From the NCBI RefSeq assembly GCF_007859935.1, contig NZ_SJPO01000006.1, forward strand, positions 372,001 to 436,000: a stretch of 64,000 nucleotides of DNA, read 5' to 3'. Within the stretch, counting starts at the first letter, position 1, and each line of letters opens with the position of its first letter. The notes under the pieces are model-generated. The model did no database searches. It was not told the DNA's origin and saw only the letters and a list, made by a program, of their open reading frames with translations. Of this stretch, positions 17,776-27,592 are shown piece by piece. The translations under genes and the position numbers were made by a program. This DNA is from Posidoniimonas polymericola (lineage in GTDB: Bacteria > Planctomycetota > Planctomycetia > Pirellulales > Lacipirellulaceae).

Positions 17776-18542
17776 ATAGCCCGTACGGATCCACCCGCAC
17801 ACTCGTCCGCCCGACGCACGCGCTGATTGCGCCGGACGGGCACGTGAGCTCACCGCTATCAGGCTGGCAGGACGCATCGGGCGTGGTGCTGATCAGTCCG
17901 GTGATGCAGCCCGGGCCGCGGTTTGTGCAGTACCTGGTCCACGGTTCGCGGGACGCCCGCAGCGTCGGCGCAGCAGCGGGCGTCCAACGGCTCGTCTACG
18001 TGCTCGAGGGCGAGGCTCAGCTCGACGGGCAGGCGCTGGCGGCCGACGCTTTTGCGTGGCTGCCACCGGACGAGCCGCACGACCTGCGGCCGCCAGAGGG
18101 GACCACGCTGCTGGTCTTCGAGAAACGCTACCAGCCGCTCCCCGCGGAGGCGGCGCCGGGGCGAGTCGTCGGCACACTGGCCAAGGCGCCCAGCGAGGCG
18201 TTCCTTGGCGACCCCGATGCGGTGCTGTCGACCCTGCTGCCGATCACCCCCGGGTTTGACATGGCGGTGAACGTATTTACCTACCAGCCCGGCGCAACGC
18301 TGCCCTTTGTCGAGACGCACGTCATGGAGCATGGCCTGTACATGAAGTCGGGCCAGGGCGTCTACCGGCTGGCCGACGAGTGGATGCCTGTCGCCAAAGG
18401 GGACGCGATCTGGATGGCCTCGTACTGCACCCAGTGGTTTGTCGCGATGGGTAAGCGACCGGCCGCCTACATCTACTACAAGGACATCCACCGCGACCCA
18501 CTCAGCACCGGCGACTTCGTCGCCCCCAGCGAGCCCGCATGA
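17772..18542 (+). CDS. allE: (S)-ureidoglycine aminohydrolase (bicupin)
   Basis: 256 residues with two cupin halves. It converts (S)-ureidoglycine to (S)-ureidoglycolate plus ammonia at a Mn site; VETHVMEHGLYMKSGQGVYR in the second cupin carries the metal ligands and WMASYCTQWFV is a family hallmark. The start is TTG 17772, overlapping the upstream stop as TTGA; AAGGAG lies about eight bases before it, and no other in-frame start fits. It is coupled at both ends to amidohydrolase genes, making a three-gene allantoate-to-glyoxylate unit. Confidence 0.9.
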   Translation: MNSPYGSTRTLVRPTHALIAPDGHVSSPLSGWQDASGVVLISPVMQPGPRFVQYLVHGSRDARSVGAAAGVQRLVYVLEGEAQLDGQALAADAFAWLPPDEPHDLRPPEGTTLLVFEKRYQPLPAEAAPGRVVGTLAKAPSEAFLGDPDAVLSTLLPITPGFDMAVNVFTYQPGATLPFVETHVMEHGLYMKSGQGVYRLADEWMPVAKGDAIWMASYCTQWFVAMGKRPAAYIYYKDIHRDPLSTGDFVAPSEPA

Positions 18543-19792
18543 GCCAGCCAGATCCAAGAATCAATATCGACCGCCTGATCGCCGAGCTGCAGTGCCTGGC
18601 CGCCATCAGCGACTGCCCCGAGCCGCCCCCGGCCGTGACGCGGGTCGTGTTCACCGAGACCGACCTCCGCGCACGCGACTACCTGACCGGGCTATACGAG
18701 CAGGCGGGCCTCGCGGTCCGCGTTGATGCGATCGGCAACACCTTCGCCCGCTGGGAAGGCGCCGAACCCGCGCTGCCCGCTGTCGGCTCTGGCTCACACA
18801 CCGACGCCATCCCGCACTCCGGCATGTACGACGGGACCGTGGGCGTGCTGGGCGTGCTCGAGGCGATCCGCGCGCTCAAGTCGGCTGGCGCGCAGCCGCG
18901 ACGGTCGATCGAGGTGTTGATGTTCACTTCCGAGGAGCCGACGCGATTCGGTATGGGCTGCACCGGCAGCCGCCTGCTGAGCGGCGCCATCACGCCCGAC
19001 GAGCTTGCGCAGCTCCGCGACTCTGACGACCAGGACTACGATCAGGTCCGCCAGGCGGCAGGGTTCAACGGCCCGCTCGACTCGGTCGAGCTACCCTCGG
19101 AATACTACCACGCGTTCGTCGAGCTGCACATCGAGCAGGGCCCTGTGCTCGAGGCCGAGCGGCTCGACATCGGCGTCGTGACGGCAATCGCGGCGCCGGC
19201 GGCCTTGCAATTCACGGTCACGGGGCAGGGGGGCCACGCGGGTGGCGTGCTGATGCCGGCCCGGCACGACGCGCTGACCGCCGCGGCCGAGGTCACGCTC
19301 GCCATTGAGCGGCTCGCCCAGCAGAGCCGCAGCCCCGACCTGGTCGCCACCGTAGGCCAGCTCGACGTGCACCCGGGCGCAGTGAACTCGATCCCGAGCC
19401 GTGTGAGGTTCTCGCTGGATATCCGCGACATCAACAACGACAACAGAGACGCGGTCGTAAGAGAAATCGGCGTTCAGGCTCAGGCCATTGCTGAGCGGCG
19501 GGGCGTCGCCATCGGGTCGCGTGTGCTCAACGCCGACCCGCCGGCGATCGCCGCCGACAGCATCATCGACGCGGTCGAGGCGGCGGCCGACGCGCTCCGC
19601 CTGAGCCACCGCCGCATGATCAGCCGCGCGTACCACGACTCGCTGTTCATCGCCCGGGTCGCGCCGACAGGAATGATCTTTATCCCGTGCCGCGGCGGCG
19701 TTTCGCACCGCCCCGACGAGTTCAGCACGCCCGACCAAATCAAAGCCGGCGTTCAGACGCTTGCGCTGACGCTCGCCGAGCTTGCGAAGTAA
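18539..19792 (+). CDS. Ureidoglycolate amidohydrolase (M20 family)
   Basis: 417 residues. A paralogue of the allantoate amidohydrolase two genes upstream, but its metal-site region GSHTDAIPHSGMYDGTVG and LMFTSEEPTRFGMGC match the plant ureidoglycolate amidohydrolase type (UAH), which splits ureidoglycolate to glyoxylate, CO2 and two ammonia. Other motifs are ELHIEQGPVLEAE, GQGGHAGGVLMPAR and GGVSHRPDEF. The substrate call follows from these residues and from the adjacent ureidoglycine aminohydrolase, whose product it would use. It starts at an ATGA overlap. Confidence 0.82.
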   Translation: MSQPDPRINIDRLIAELQCLAAISDCPEPPPAVTRVVFTETDLRARDYLTGLYEQAGLAVRVDAIGNTFARWEGAEPALPAVGSGSHTDAIPHSGMYDGTVGVLGVLEAIRALKSAGAQPRRSIEVLMFTSEEPTRFGMGCTGSRLLSGAITPDELAQLRDSDDQDYDQVRQAAGFNGPLDSVELPSEYYHAFVELHIEQGPVLEAERLDIGVVTAIAAPAALQFTVTGQGGHAGGVLMPARHDALTAAAEVTLAIERLAQQSRSPDLVATVGQLDVHPGAVNSIPSRVRFSLDIRDINNDNRDAVVREIGVQAQAIAERRGVAIGSRVLNADPPAIAADSIIDAVEAAADALRLSHRRMISRAYHDSLFIARVAPTGMIFIPCRGGVSHRPDEFSTPDQIKAGVQTLALTLAELAK

Positions 19793-19801
19793 CCCACACC
19801 G

Positions 19802-20656
19802 CTACTTGTCGCGGGCGATGGTGGCGGTGATGTAGCCAAACGGCTCGTCGGTGACTACAAACACCTCGTTCTCGTTCTCCCGGTCGAACGGCGCCATGTT
19901 GGCGAGGATGTGGTGCTTGTTGGGCATCGTGATTGTGATCTCCGCGACCGCGGGGCAGGCGTCGAGGGCCGCCTCGGCCATCAGGTTGATGGTTTCCTGA
20001 ACGCTGCGGCTGTAGTGGTCAGTGAAGCGTTTGAGCATCGCCTTCACAATCGCGGCGCGGGCGGATCCGAAGCCGGCCGCGGCGGCGTACTTCCAGCTGG
20101 CGGTCATCTCGGTCGCCAGAACTCGGTCGGAGGTGTCGGCCAGCGTGCGGAACTCGTCGCGGTGGAAGTCCTCAAAGCCGCTCTCGGTAGTCTTCGCGAT
20201 GGTCAGCCGGTCGAGCCCGCCGACCACCATTGGGTCGGCGCCGCGGTGCTGTGTGACGACTGCCGTCGGACGCATTTTCTGGGCGGCCGTGAAGCAGTGG
20301 TCGGACCCGCCGAGGCGGTCCCACAGCTGTTCGACCAGCCGCACCTCGACCTGAGCGACGTGGTCGTACCGTCCCAGGAAGTGGGCGCAGACCGCGATGC
20401 CGAACGACTCGATCGAATCAAGTGGGTGGTCCTTCGCCAGCACGTATAGGGTGTTCTTGCAGGTGTCGGTCGCGACGACCTGGCGGTTGTCGCCCTGGGT
20501 AAAGGCGGCCTCGAAATCACCCTGCAGCTCGACGTCGGCCGTCACCTCGACGAACTCGTGGCGTTCCTTGTTGGGCGGCGCCGTGCGCGGGCGGCGGACC
20601 TTGCTGATTCGGACACCGTGCTTGCCGTAGGCGTTGTGGGTGACGTGGCTGGCCAT
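19802..20656 (-). CDS. Urate oxidase (uricase)
   Basis: 284 residues from ATG 20656; a start at 20692 would add 12 residues and cannot be excluded. Cofactor-free uricase of two T-fold domains, oxidising urate to 5-hydroxyisourate with O2. Seen: NAYGKHGVRISKV, with the catalytic Lys; the VVATDTCKNTLYVLAKDHPL segment holding the catalytic Thr and Asp; and MPNKHHILANM in the second half. The gene is leftward and divergent from the allantoinase operon. Hydrogen peroxide is a by-product; no catalase is in the window. Confidence 0.94.
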   Translation of the reverse strand: MASHVTHNAYGKHGVRISKVRRPRTAPPNKERHEFVEVTADVELQGDFEAAFTQGDNRQVVATDTCKNTLYVLAKDHPLDSIESFGIAVCAHFLGRYDHVAQVEVRLVEQLWDRLGGSDHCFTAAQKMRPTAVVTQHRGADPMVVGGLDRLTIAKTTESGFEDFHRDEFRTLADTSDRVLATEMTASWKYAAAAGFGSARAAIVKAMLKRFTDHYSRSVQETINLMAEAALDACPAVAEITITMPNKHHILANMAPFDRENENEVFVVTDEPFGYITATIARDK

Positions 20657-20722
20657 AGGCAGTGCTCGGTGATTCGTGCTAAGGTGGGGCAACCCTCAAC
20701 AGGATAGCCAATCGGCCCCACC
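20657..20722. promoter_or_regulatory. Divergent intergenic region, uricase and allantoinase operon
   Basis: Only 66 bases separate the uricase and allantoinase start codons, so the two promoters must overlap or lie inside coding DNA. No clear dyad operator is visible. Coordinate control of urate oxidation and the later steps is suggested by the layout alone. Confidence 0.4.
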
Positions 20723-22045
20723 GTGCCAGCCTCGACCCGAAATCCTGCCGCTGATTTCGTCCTCCGCAGTCGCGCCGTCGTCACGCCCGACGGCGTAGCG
20801 CCGGCTGCCATCGTAGTCCGGTCCGGGAAGATCGAAGAGCTGCGGCCCTATGATTCGTCGCCAGCCGATCTCGAGCTGCGCGATGCCGAAGATGCCGCCG
20901 TGCTGCCCGGCCTAGTCGACCCGCACGTCCACTTGAACGAGCCGGGCCGGACCGAATGGGAGGGCTTTGCAACCGGAACCGCCGCGGCGGCCGCTGGCGG
21001 CGTGACGACGCTCGTCGACATGCCGCTGAACAGCTCGCCGGTGACTACCTCGCTTGCCGCGCTTCATGAGAAGCGCGCCGCCGCCGGCGGCAAGCTGTCT
21101 GTCGACGTCGGCTTCCACGCCGGGCTGATCCCGGGCAACGCGGATCAACTGCCGGCGCTGCTCGAGGCCGGCGTGCTCGGCGTCAAGGCATTCCTGTGCC
21201 ACAGCGGCATTGATGAGTTTCCCGCCGCGAACGAGGCCGACCTCCGCGCGGCGATGCCGCTGATCGCCGAACGCGGCTCGGTGTTGCTGGCGCACGCCGA
21301 GATCTCGAGCGACTCTGCTCCAACGCCCTCTGATCCAGGCAGCTACCAGCAGTACGCCGCCAGCCGGCCAGCCAGCTTCGAACGGCAGGCGATCGAGCTC
21401 TTGATCGAGCTATGCCGCAAATTCAACTGTCGCACCCACATCGTTCACCTGGCCGACGCTGGCTCCCTGCCGCTACTAAAGTTCGCCCGTGCGAAGGGCC
21501 TGCCCCTCACGGTCGAGACCTGCCCGCACTACCTGACCTTCGCCGCCGAAGAGATTCCCGACGGCGCCACCCAGTACAAGTGCGCCCCACCAATACGCGA
21601 CGTCGCCAACCGGGAGGGGTTGTGGCAGGGACTCGCCGATGGCGTGATCGACCTGATCGCTACCGACCACTCGCCCTGCCCGCCGTCTCTGAAGCGTCTC
21701 GAGGATGGCGACTTTACCCAGGCTTGGGGCGGGGTTAGCTCGCTGCAGATCGGGCTGCCGGCGGTCTGGACCGAGGCCCACCGACGCGGGCATTCTCTGG
21801 AGCAGGTCGTTGAGTGGCTCAGCGCCGCGCCGGCCCGGCTGGTCGGAATAAAGTGCGGCATCCTTCCGGGCGCCGACGCCAACCTCGTCGTTTTCGATTC
21901 GGATGCAACCTTCACCGTGCGGGGCGAGCAGCTCCTGCACCGACACAAGCTGACGCCCTACGAAGGCCGCGACTTGCGGGGCGTTGTGAGGCAAACCCTG
22001 CTGCGGGGCCGCGACGCCGCCGCAGGCGAAGGGAGGACGCTGTGA
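20723..22045 (+). CDS. allB: Allantoinase
   Basis: 440 residues from GTG 20723. Amidohydrolase superfamily with a dinuclear metal site, opening the allantoin ring to allantoate. Seen: LPGLVDPHVHLNEPGR, the bridging Lys in GVKAFLCHSGID, the metal His in LLAHAE and THIVHLADAG, and the Asp in ATDHSPCPPSLK. Dihydroorotase and hydantoinase are related, but HLNEPGR and ATDHSPCP with the surrounding genes point to allantoinase. The stop overlaps the decarboxylase GTG start. Confidence 0.92.
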   Translation: MPASTRNPAADFVLRSRAVVTPDGVAPAAIVVRSGKIEELRPYDSSPADLELRDAEDAAVLPGLVDPHVHLNEPGRTEWEGFATGTAAAAAGGVTTLVDMPLNSSPVTTSLAALHEKRAAAGGKLSVDVGFHAGLIPGNADQLPALLEAGVLGVKAFLCHSGIDEFPAANEADLRAAMPLIAERGSVLLAHAEISSDSAPTPSDPGSYQQYAASRPASFERQAIELLIELCRKFNCRTHIVHLADAGSLPLLKFARAKGLPLTVETCPHYLTFAAEEIPDGATQYKCAPPIRDVANREGLWQGLADGVIDLIATDHSPCPPSLKRLEDGDFTQAWGGVSSLQIGLPAVWTEAHRRGHSLEQVVEWLSAAPARLVGIKCGILPGADANLVVFDSDATFTVRGEQLLHRHKLTPYEGRDLRGVVRQTLLRGRDAAAGEGRTL

Positions 22046-22587
22046 CTTCTGCGGTAATTGCTTGGCTGAACTCACTCACCGACAAGCAGGCCCAGGCGAC
22101 CTTTAAGGCGTGCTGCGGGTCGACCTACTGGGCCCGCAAGATGTCCGCCGCCCGGCCGTTCCCCGACGTCACAGCCGCCGAGCACGCCGCCCGGCTGGCC
22201 TTCAACGCGATGCCGAACTCCGCCTGGATCGAGGCGTTCGAGAGCCACCCCCGCATCGGCGACATTGACTCGCTGCGGATGAAGTACGCCGGCAACCAGC
22301 AGTGGTCGGCCTCGGAGCAGGCGGGCGCCGGCGGCGCCGACGAAGAGACCATCAAGCGTCTTGCCGAGGGGAACGACGACTACCACTCGACTTTCGGCGC
22401 CACCTTTATTGTCTGCGCGACCGGCAAGTCCGCCGCGGAGATGCTCGAGATCTTGGAAGAGCGGCTTCAGAACGCCCCCGCCGACGAGTTTGAGGTCGCC
22501 TGCGGCGAGCAACGCAAGATCACCGCGCTGCGACTCGACAAGCTTACTCCCCCGGATCAGCAACCCAAACCAGAACCACCAACCTGA
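22042..22587 (+). CDS. OHCU decarboxylase
   Basis: 181 residues from GTG 22042, with GGGAGG five to six bases upstream, overlapping the allantoinase stop. It decarboxylates 2-oxo-4-hydroxy-4-carboxy-5-ureidoimidazoline to (S)-allantoin. The catalytic His lies in FESHPRIGD and SASEQAGAGGADEETIKRL is the substrate-binding helix region. The C-terminus is extended by a Pro-rich tail (PPDQQPKPEPP). It is coupled to the HIU hydrolase gene by a TGATG overlap, so the two enzymes that handle unstable intermediates are made together. Confidence 0.92.
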   Translation: MTSAVIAWLNSLTDKQAQATFKACCGSTYWARKMSAARPFPDVTAAEHAARLAFNAMPNSAWIEAFESHPRIGDIDSLRMKYAGNQQWSASEQAGAGGADEETIKRLAEGNDDYHSTFGATFIVCATGKSAAEMLEILEERLQNAPADEFEVACGEQRKITALRLDKLTPPDQQPKPEPPT

Positions 22588-22928
22588 TGAGCCCGATCAC
22601 GACCCACGTGCTCGACACCTCGGTCGGCCGGCCCGCGGCCGGCGTCCGGGTCGAGCTCTACACCACCGGCGAAGACAGTGAGCCAAGCGAGCTCGCCGCG
22701 GGCGTCACCAATGCCGATGGCCGTCTCGCCGACCTGCTTGGGCCGGGCGGGCTCGAGGCGGGGACTTACACGCTAAGGTTCGACACCGGCGCCTACTTTG
22801 CTGCGCTCGGCATCGAGGCGTTCTTCCCGCGGGTCGAGATTACGTTCCGATTCGACCCGACGGGCGGGCACTACCACGTTCCGCTGCTGCTCTCGCCGTT
22901 CGGCTACTCGACGTATCGCGGGAGTTAG
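22587..22928 (+). CDS. 5-hydroxyisourate hydrolase
   Basis: 113 residues, transthyretin-like. It hydrolyses 5-hydroxyisourate, the uricase product, to OHCU. Signature residues are the His in TTHVLDTSVGRPA, the Arg in FFPRVEITF, the His in HYHVPLLLSPFGYST and the C-terminal YRGS tetrapeptide, which separates these enzymes from transthyretins. Length is standard. It is the last gene of the allantoinase-decarboxylase-hydrolase operon. Confidence 0.95.
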   Translation: MSPITTHVLDTSVGRPAAGVRVELYTTGEDSEPSELAAGVTNADGRLADLLGPGGLEAGTYTLRFDTGAYFAALGIEAFFPRVEITFRFDPTGGHYHVPLLLSPFGYSTYRGS

Positions 22929-22952
22929 GTCGCGGTAGTTAGGCCGCGGCGG

Positions 22953-25562
22953 CTACCCCGCAGGCGGGCCAACAACGACCGCCTGGTTGGGCCGCAGCAC
23001 TGCTTGTCCGCCATTGACCTCCGTTTCGAGTGACGACATCAGCACTTCGCCGGGCAGTTCAATCTCAATCGGCTGGGCGTCGTGGTCGTTGGGCGTCAGC
23101 CGGGCCAGCACGGTTACCCCGCCATCCGCGTTTGAGTAGTGCAGCTTGAAAACGTGCGACTCCGTGTCGTGCTCGCACCGCATCGCGTCGGGCGTCAGCC
23201 AGCCGGCTGCCAGTCCGTGCCTGCGGAGCGTGAGCAGCTGCTGGTACCACGCCCGCATCTGCGGGTCCTGGAGCTTTGGGTCGGCGCACTTCGAGATGCG
23301 GAACGACTTCCGCTCCGACGGCAGCGGCGCGTTCGACCAGTCGTGGTGTGGGTACTCGGCGATGCGGCCGCGGTCGACAGCGCGGCGGAGCCCGCGGTCA
23401 TGAAAGTCGGCGAAGAACGGGAAGGGCGCCTCGACGGCCGACTCCTCGCCCATGAACAGCAGCGGGATGCTTGGGTAGAGCAGCATGATTGCGGCCGCCG
23501 ACCGCTGGTAGTCCTTCGACGCCAGCTGGTGCAGCCGCTTGCCCTCCGGGTGATTGCCGACCGCGTCGTGCGTCTGCAGGGCGGTCACCAGCGACCCGAT
23601 GTACGATCGGTCGGGCAGGTCGCCCCCTAGCGCCTCGCGGGCCACGCGGACGTACTGGCTGCTTTCGTACAGGTAGCCGTGCTCCATCGCCTCGAGCAGG
23701 TTGTGGGTGCCGTGGTACTCGCGGTTGGTGAGCTTGAAGTCGGGCGAGGCGTGCGTGTAGATCGAGTGCATCAGGCAGTCCGACCAGATGGCGTCGTACC
23801 CCTTCAGTCCCCCGACGCTGGCGAGCAACCGCTCGTCGTACACGTTGGACTCGCCGATCAGGTGGATCGCGCGTCCCGACCGCTGTTCGAACTCGAGCGT
23901 AGCGGCGCGGATTTCGTCGAGAATCGTGTGCTCGCTGTCGTCGTGCATGAAGTGCACCGCGTCGAGCCGCAGCCCGTCGAGGTGCAGGTCGCGGAGCCAG
24001 TAGAGCGCGTTCTCAACGACCCACCGGCGGACCGGGTCGGAACGCCGCCCGTCGTAGTTGACGGCCGAGCCCCACGGCGTGTGGTGCTTGCGGGAAAAGT
24101 ACGGACCGAACTCACCCAGGTAGTTCCCCTCCGGCCCGAGGTGGTTGTAGACCACGTCGAGCAGCACCGCCAAGCCGGCCGCGTGGCAGGCGTCGACCAA
24201 CGTCCGGAAGTCGTCTGGCGTCCCGTAGTTGTGAGTGACCGCGTACAAGTTGACGCCGTCGTAGCCCCAGTTCCACTTGCCGGGCGACTGGGCAACCGGC
24301 ATCACCTCAACCGCCGTAGCGCCCAGCTCAACCAACTCGGGAAGCCTCTCGATGGCCGCGCGGAACGTGCCTTCTTCGGTGAACGACCCGATGTGTAGCT
24401 CGTAGATGACAAGGTCCCGCTTCGCGACGCCTCGCCATTCGGCATCGGTCCAGGGGAACGCGTTGGGGTCGACAACCTCCGAGGGCCCATGCACGCCATC
24501 GGGCTGCCGCCGCGAGACCGGGTCGGGCCGGGCGATTGGCCCCTCGAGCAGGTAGCTGTACTTGTCGCCCGGGGCGGCGGAGGCGAAGCCGGCAAAACAG
24601 CCGTCTTCGCCCGGGGTCAGCTCGTGCCGGACCGCGTCGCCCGGCTCGCCGATTTCTACGCTGACGCTCTTGCACTTGGGCGCCCAGACGCGGAAGTGTG
24701 TCTTGCTGGCGGACACCGGCGTCGCGCCCATCGGTTCGGGCGGCGTTTGCTCGAAGGCGACCAGTCCGAACCAGCCGGCTCCGGCCAGCACCCCGCTGGT
24801 GGCGGCGGCGTTGGGCAGGCAGAGCCGATTCCGCCAACCCGCATCGCGGTGCGCGTCGTAGACCTGGCGGGCCAGTTTGCGGCTGGCGTTCCCTACGACG
24901 ACCGCGTTGTATCCGGCGGTGAGGGCGGCCAGGTCGTTGCCCGAGTCGCCGCAGAAGACAACATCGCGGTTGTCCCACCCACAGCGTTCTACCCACCAGT
25001 CGAGCGCGTGGGCCTTCGAGACGCCTCGCGGGAGCAGGTCGAGGAGGCCATCGTTGTTGAAAGGGTCGACGCTGTGGATCAACGAGTACGGCGCGTCCCA
25101 CTGGTCGAGAAGCCGCTGCACCCGCTCGGCCAGGCCGGGCAATGCGTCGGCGTCGGCGTAGTAGCTGAGCTTGAAGGGGCCTTGCTTCTCGTCCTCCTGC
25201 GCCCGCAGCCCCTCGATCGACTCGAGACGCGAGCGCAACTCGCCGATCGGCATCGGCGCAATGATCTCACCGAGGTGCTGGGCGTACGCCTGCACTGGCT
25301 GGAATCGGCCGTCGCCGCCGCCTTCGAAGACCGAGGTCCCGACATCGCAGATGATCGCCTCGGGCGTTGGGAGGTGGTGCTCGCCCATCGCCTGCTGCAC
25401 GGACGAGAAGTGCCGGCCGGTGACAAACACCAAGCCGACGCCGCCTGACTTCAGCCGCTCGCCCAACGCTCGCAAATCGCGTTGGTTCTGTGCGTTGCCG
25501 TCGAGGGGGATCAGCGTGCCGTCGAGATCGGTCGCGAGCGCGCGTCGGGGGGGAGTGGACAT
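22953..25562 (-). CDS. treZ: Fusion: HAD sugar phosphatase + malto-oligosyltrehalose trehalohydrolase
   Basis: 869 residues from ATG 25562, with AAGGA five bases upstream. Residues 1 to about 265 are a HAD phosphatase of the sucrose-phosphate phosphatase type (ATDLDGTLIPLDG, FVTGRHF, FCGDSGNDLAAL). Then come a CBM48-like domain (about 285-385) and a GH13 catalytic domain with LDGLRLDAVHFM (nucleophile Asp), HLIGESNVYD (acid Glu), LQTHDAVGN (stabilising Asp) and TreZ-like EFGPYFS and TPWGSAVNYDG. TreZ releases trehalose from maltooligosyltrehalose. No treY partner is in the window. The fusion is unusual. The phosphatase substrate is unknown; sucrose- or trehalose-phosphate are guesses. Confidence 0.85.
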   Translation of the reverse strand: MSTPPRRALATDLDGTLIPLDGNAQNQRDLRALGERLKSGGVGLVFVTGRHFSSVQQAMGEHHLPTPEAIICDVGTSVFEGGGDGRFQPVQAYAQHLGEIIAPMPIGELRSRLESIEGLRAQEDEKQGPFKLSYYADADALPGLAERVQRLLDQWDAPYSLIHSVDPFNNDGLLDLLPRGVSKAHALDWWVERCGWDNRDVVFCGDSGNDLAALTAGYNAVVVGNASRKLARQVYDAHRDAGWRNRLCLPNAAATSGVLAGAGWFGLVAFEQTPPEPMGATPVSASKTHFRVWAPKCKSVSVEIGEPGDAVRHELTPGEDGCFAGFASAAPGDKYSYLLEGPIARPDPVSRRQPDGVHGPSEVVDPNAFPWTDAEWRGVAKRDLVIYELHIGSFTEEGTFRAAIERLPELVELGATAVEVMPVAQSPGKWNWGYDGVNLYAVTHNYGTPDDFRTLVDACHAAGLAVLLDVVYNHLGPEGNYLGEFGPYFSRKHHTPWGSAVNYDGRRSDPVRRWVVENALYWLRDLHLDGLRLDAVHFMHDDSEHTILDEIRAATLEFEQRSGRAIHLIGESNVYDERLLASVGGLKGYDAIWSDCLMHSIYTHASPDFKLTNREYHGTHNLLEAMEHGYLYESSQYVRVAREALGGDLPDRSYIGSLVTALQTHDAVGNHPEGKRLHQLASKDYQRSAAAIMLLYPSIPLLFMGEESAVEAPFPFFADFHDRGLRRAVDRGRIAEYPHHDWSNAPLPSERKSFRISKCADPKLQDPQMRAWYQQLLTLRRHGLAAGWLTPDAMRCEHDTESHVFKLHYSNADGGVTVLARLTPNDHDAQPIEIELPGEVLMSSLETEVNGGQAVLRPNQAVVVGPPAG

Positions 25563-25609
25563 CCGGGTCCTTGGTGGCGGGGGAGTGGGTTGCCTGGGCG
25601 GGCCGTGGG

Positions 25610-27575
<1,966 letters not shown>

Positions 27576-27592
<17 letters not shown>

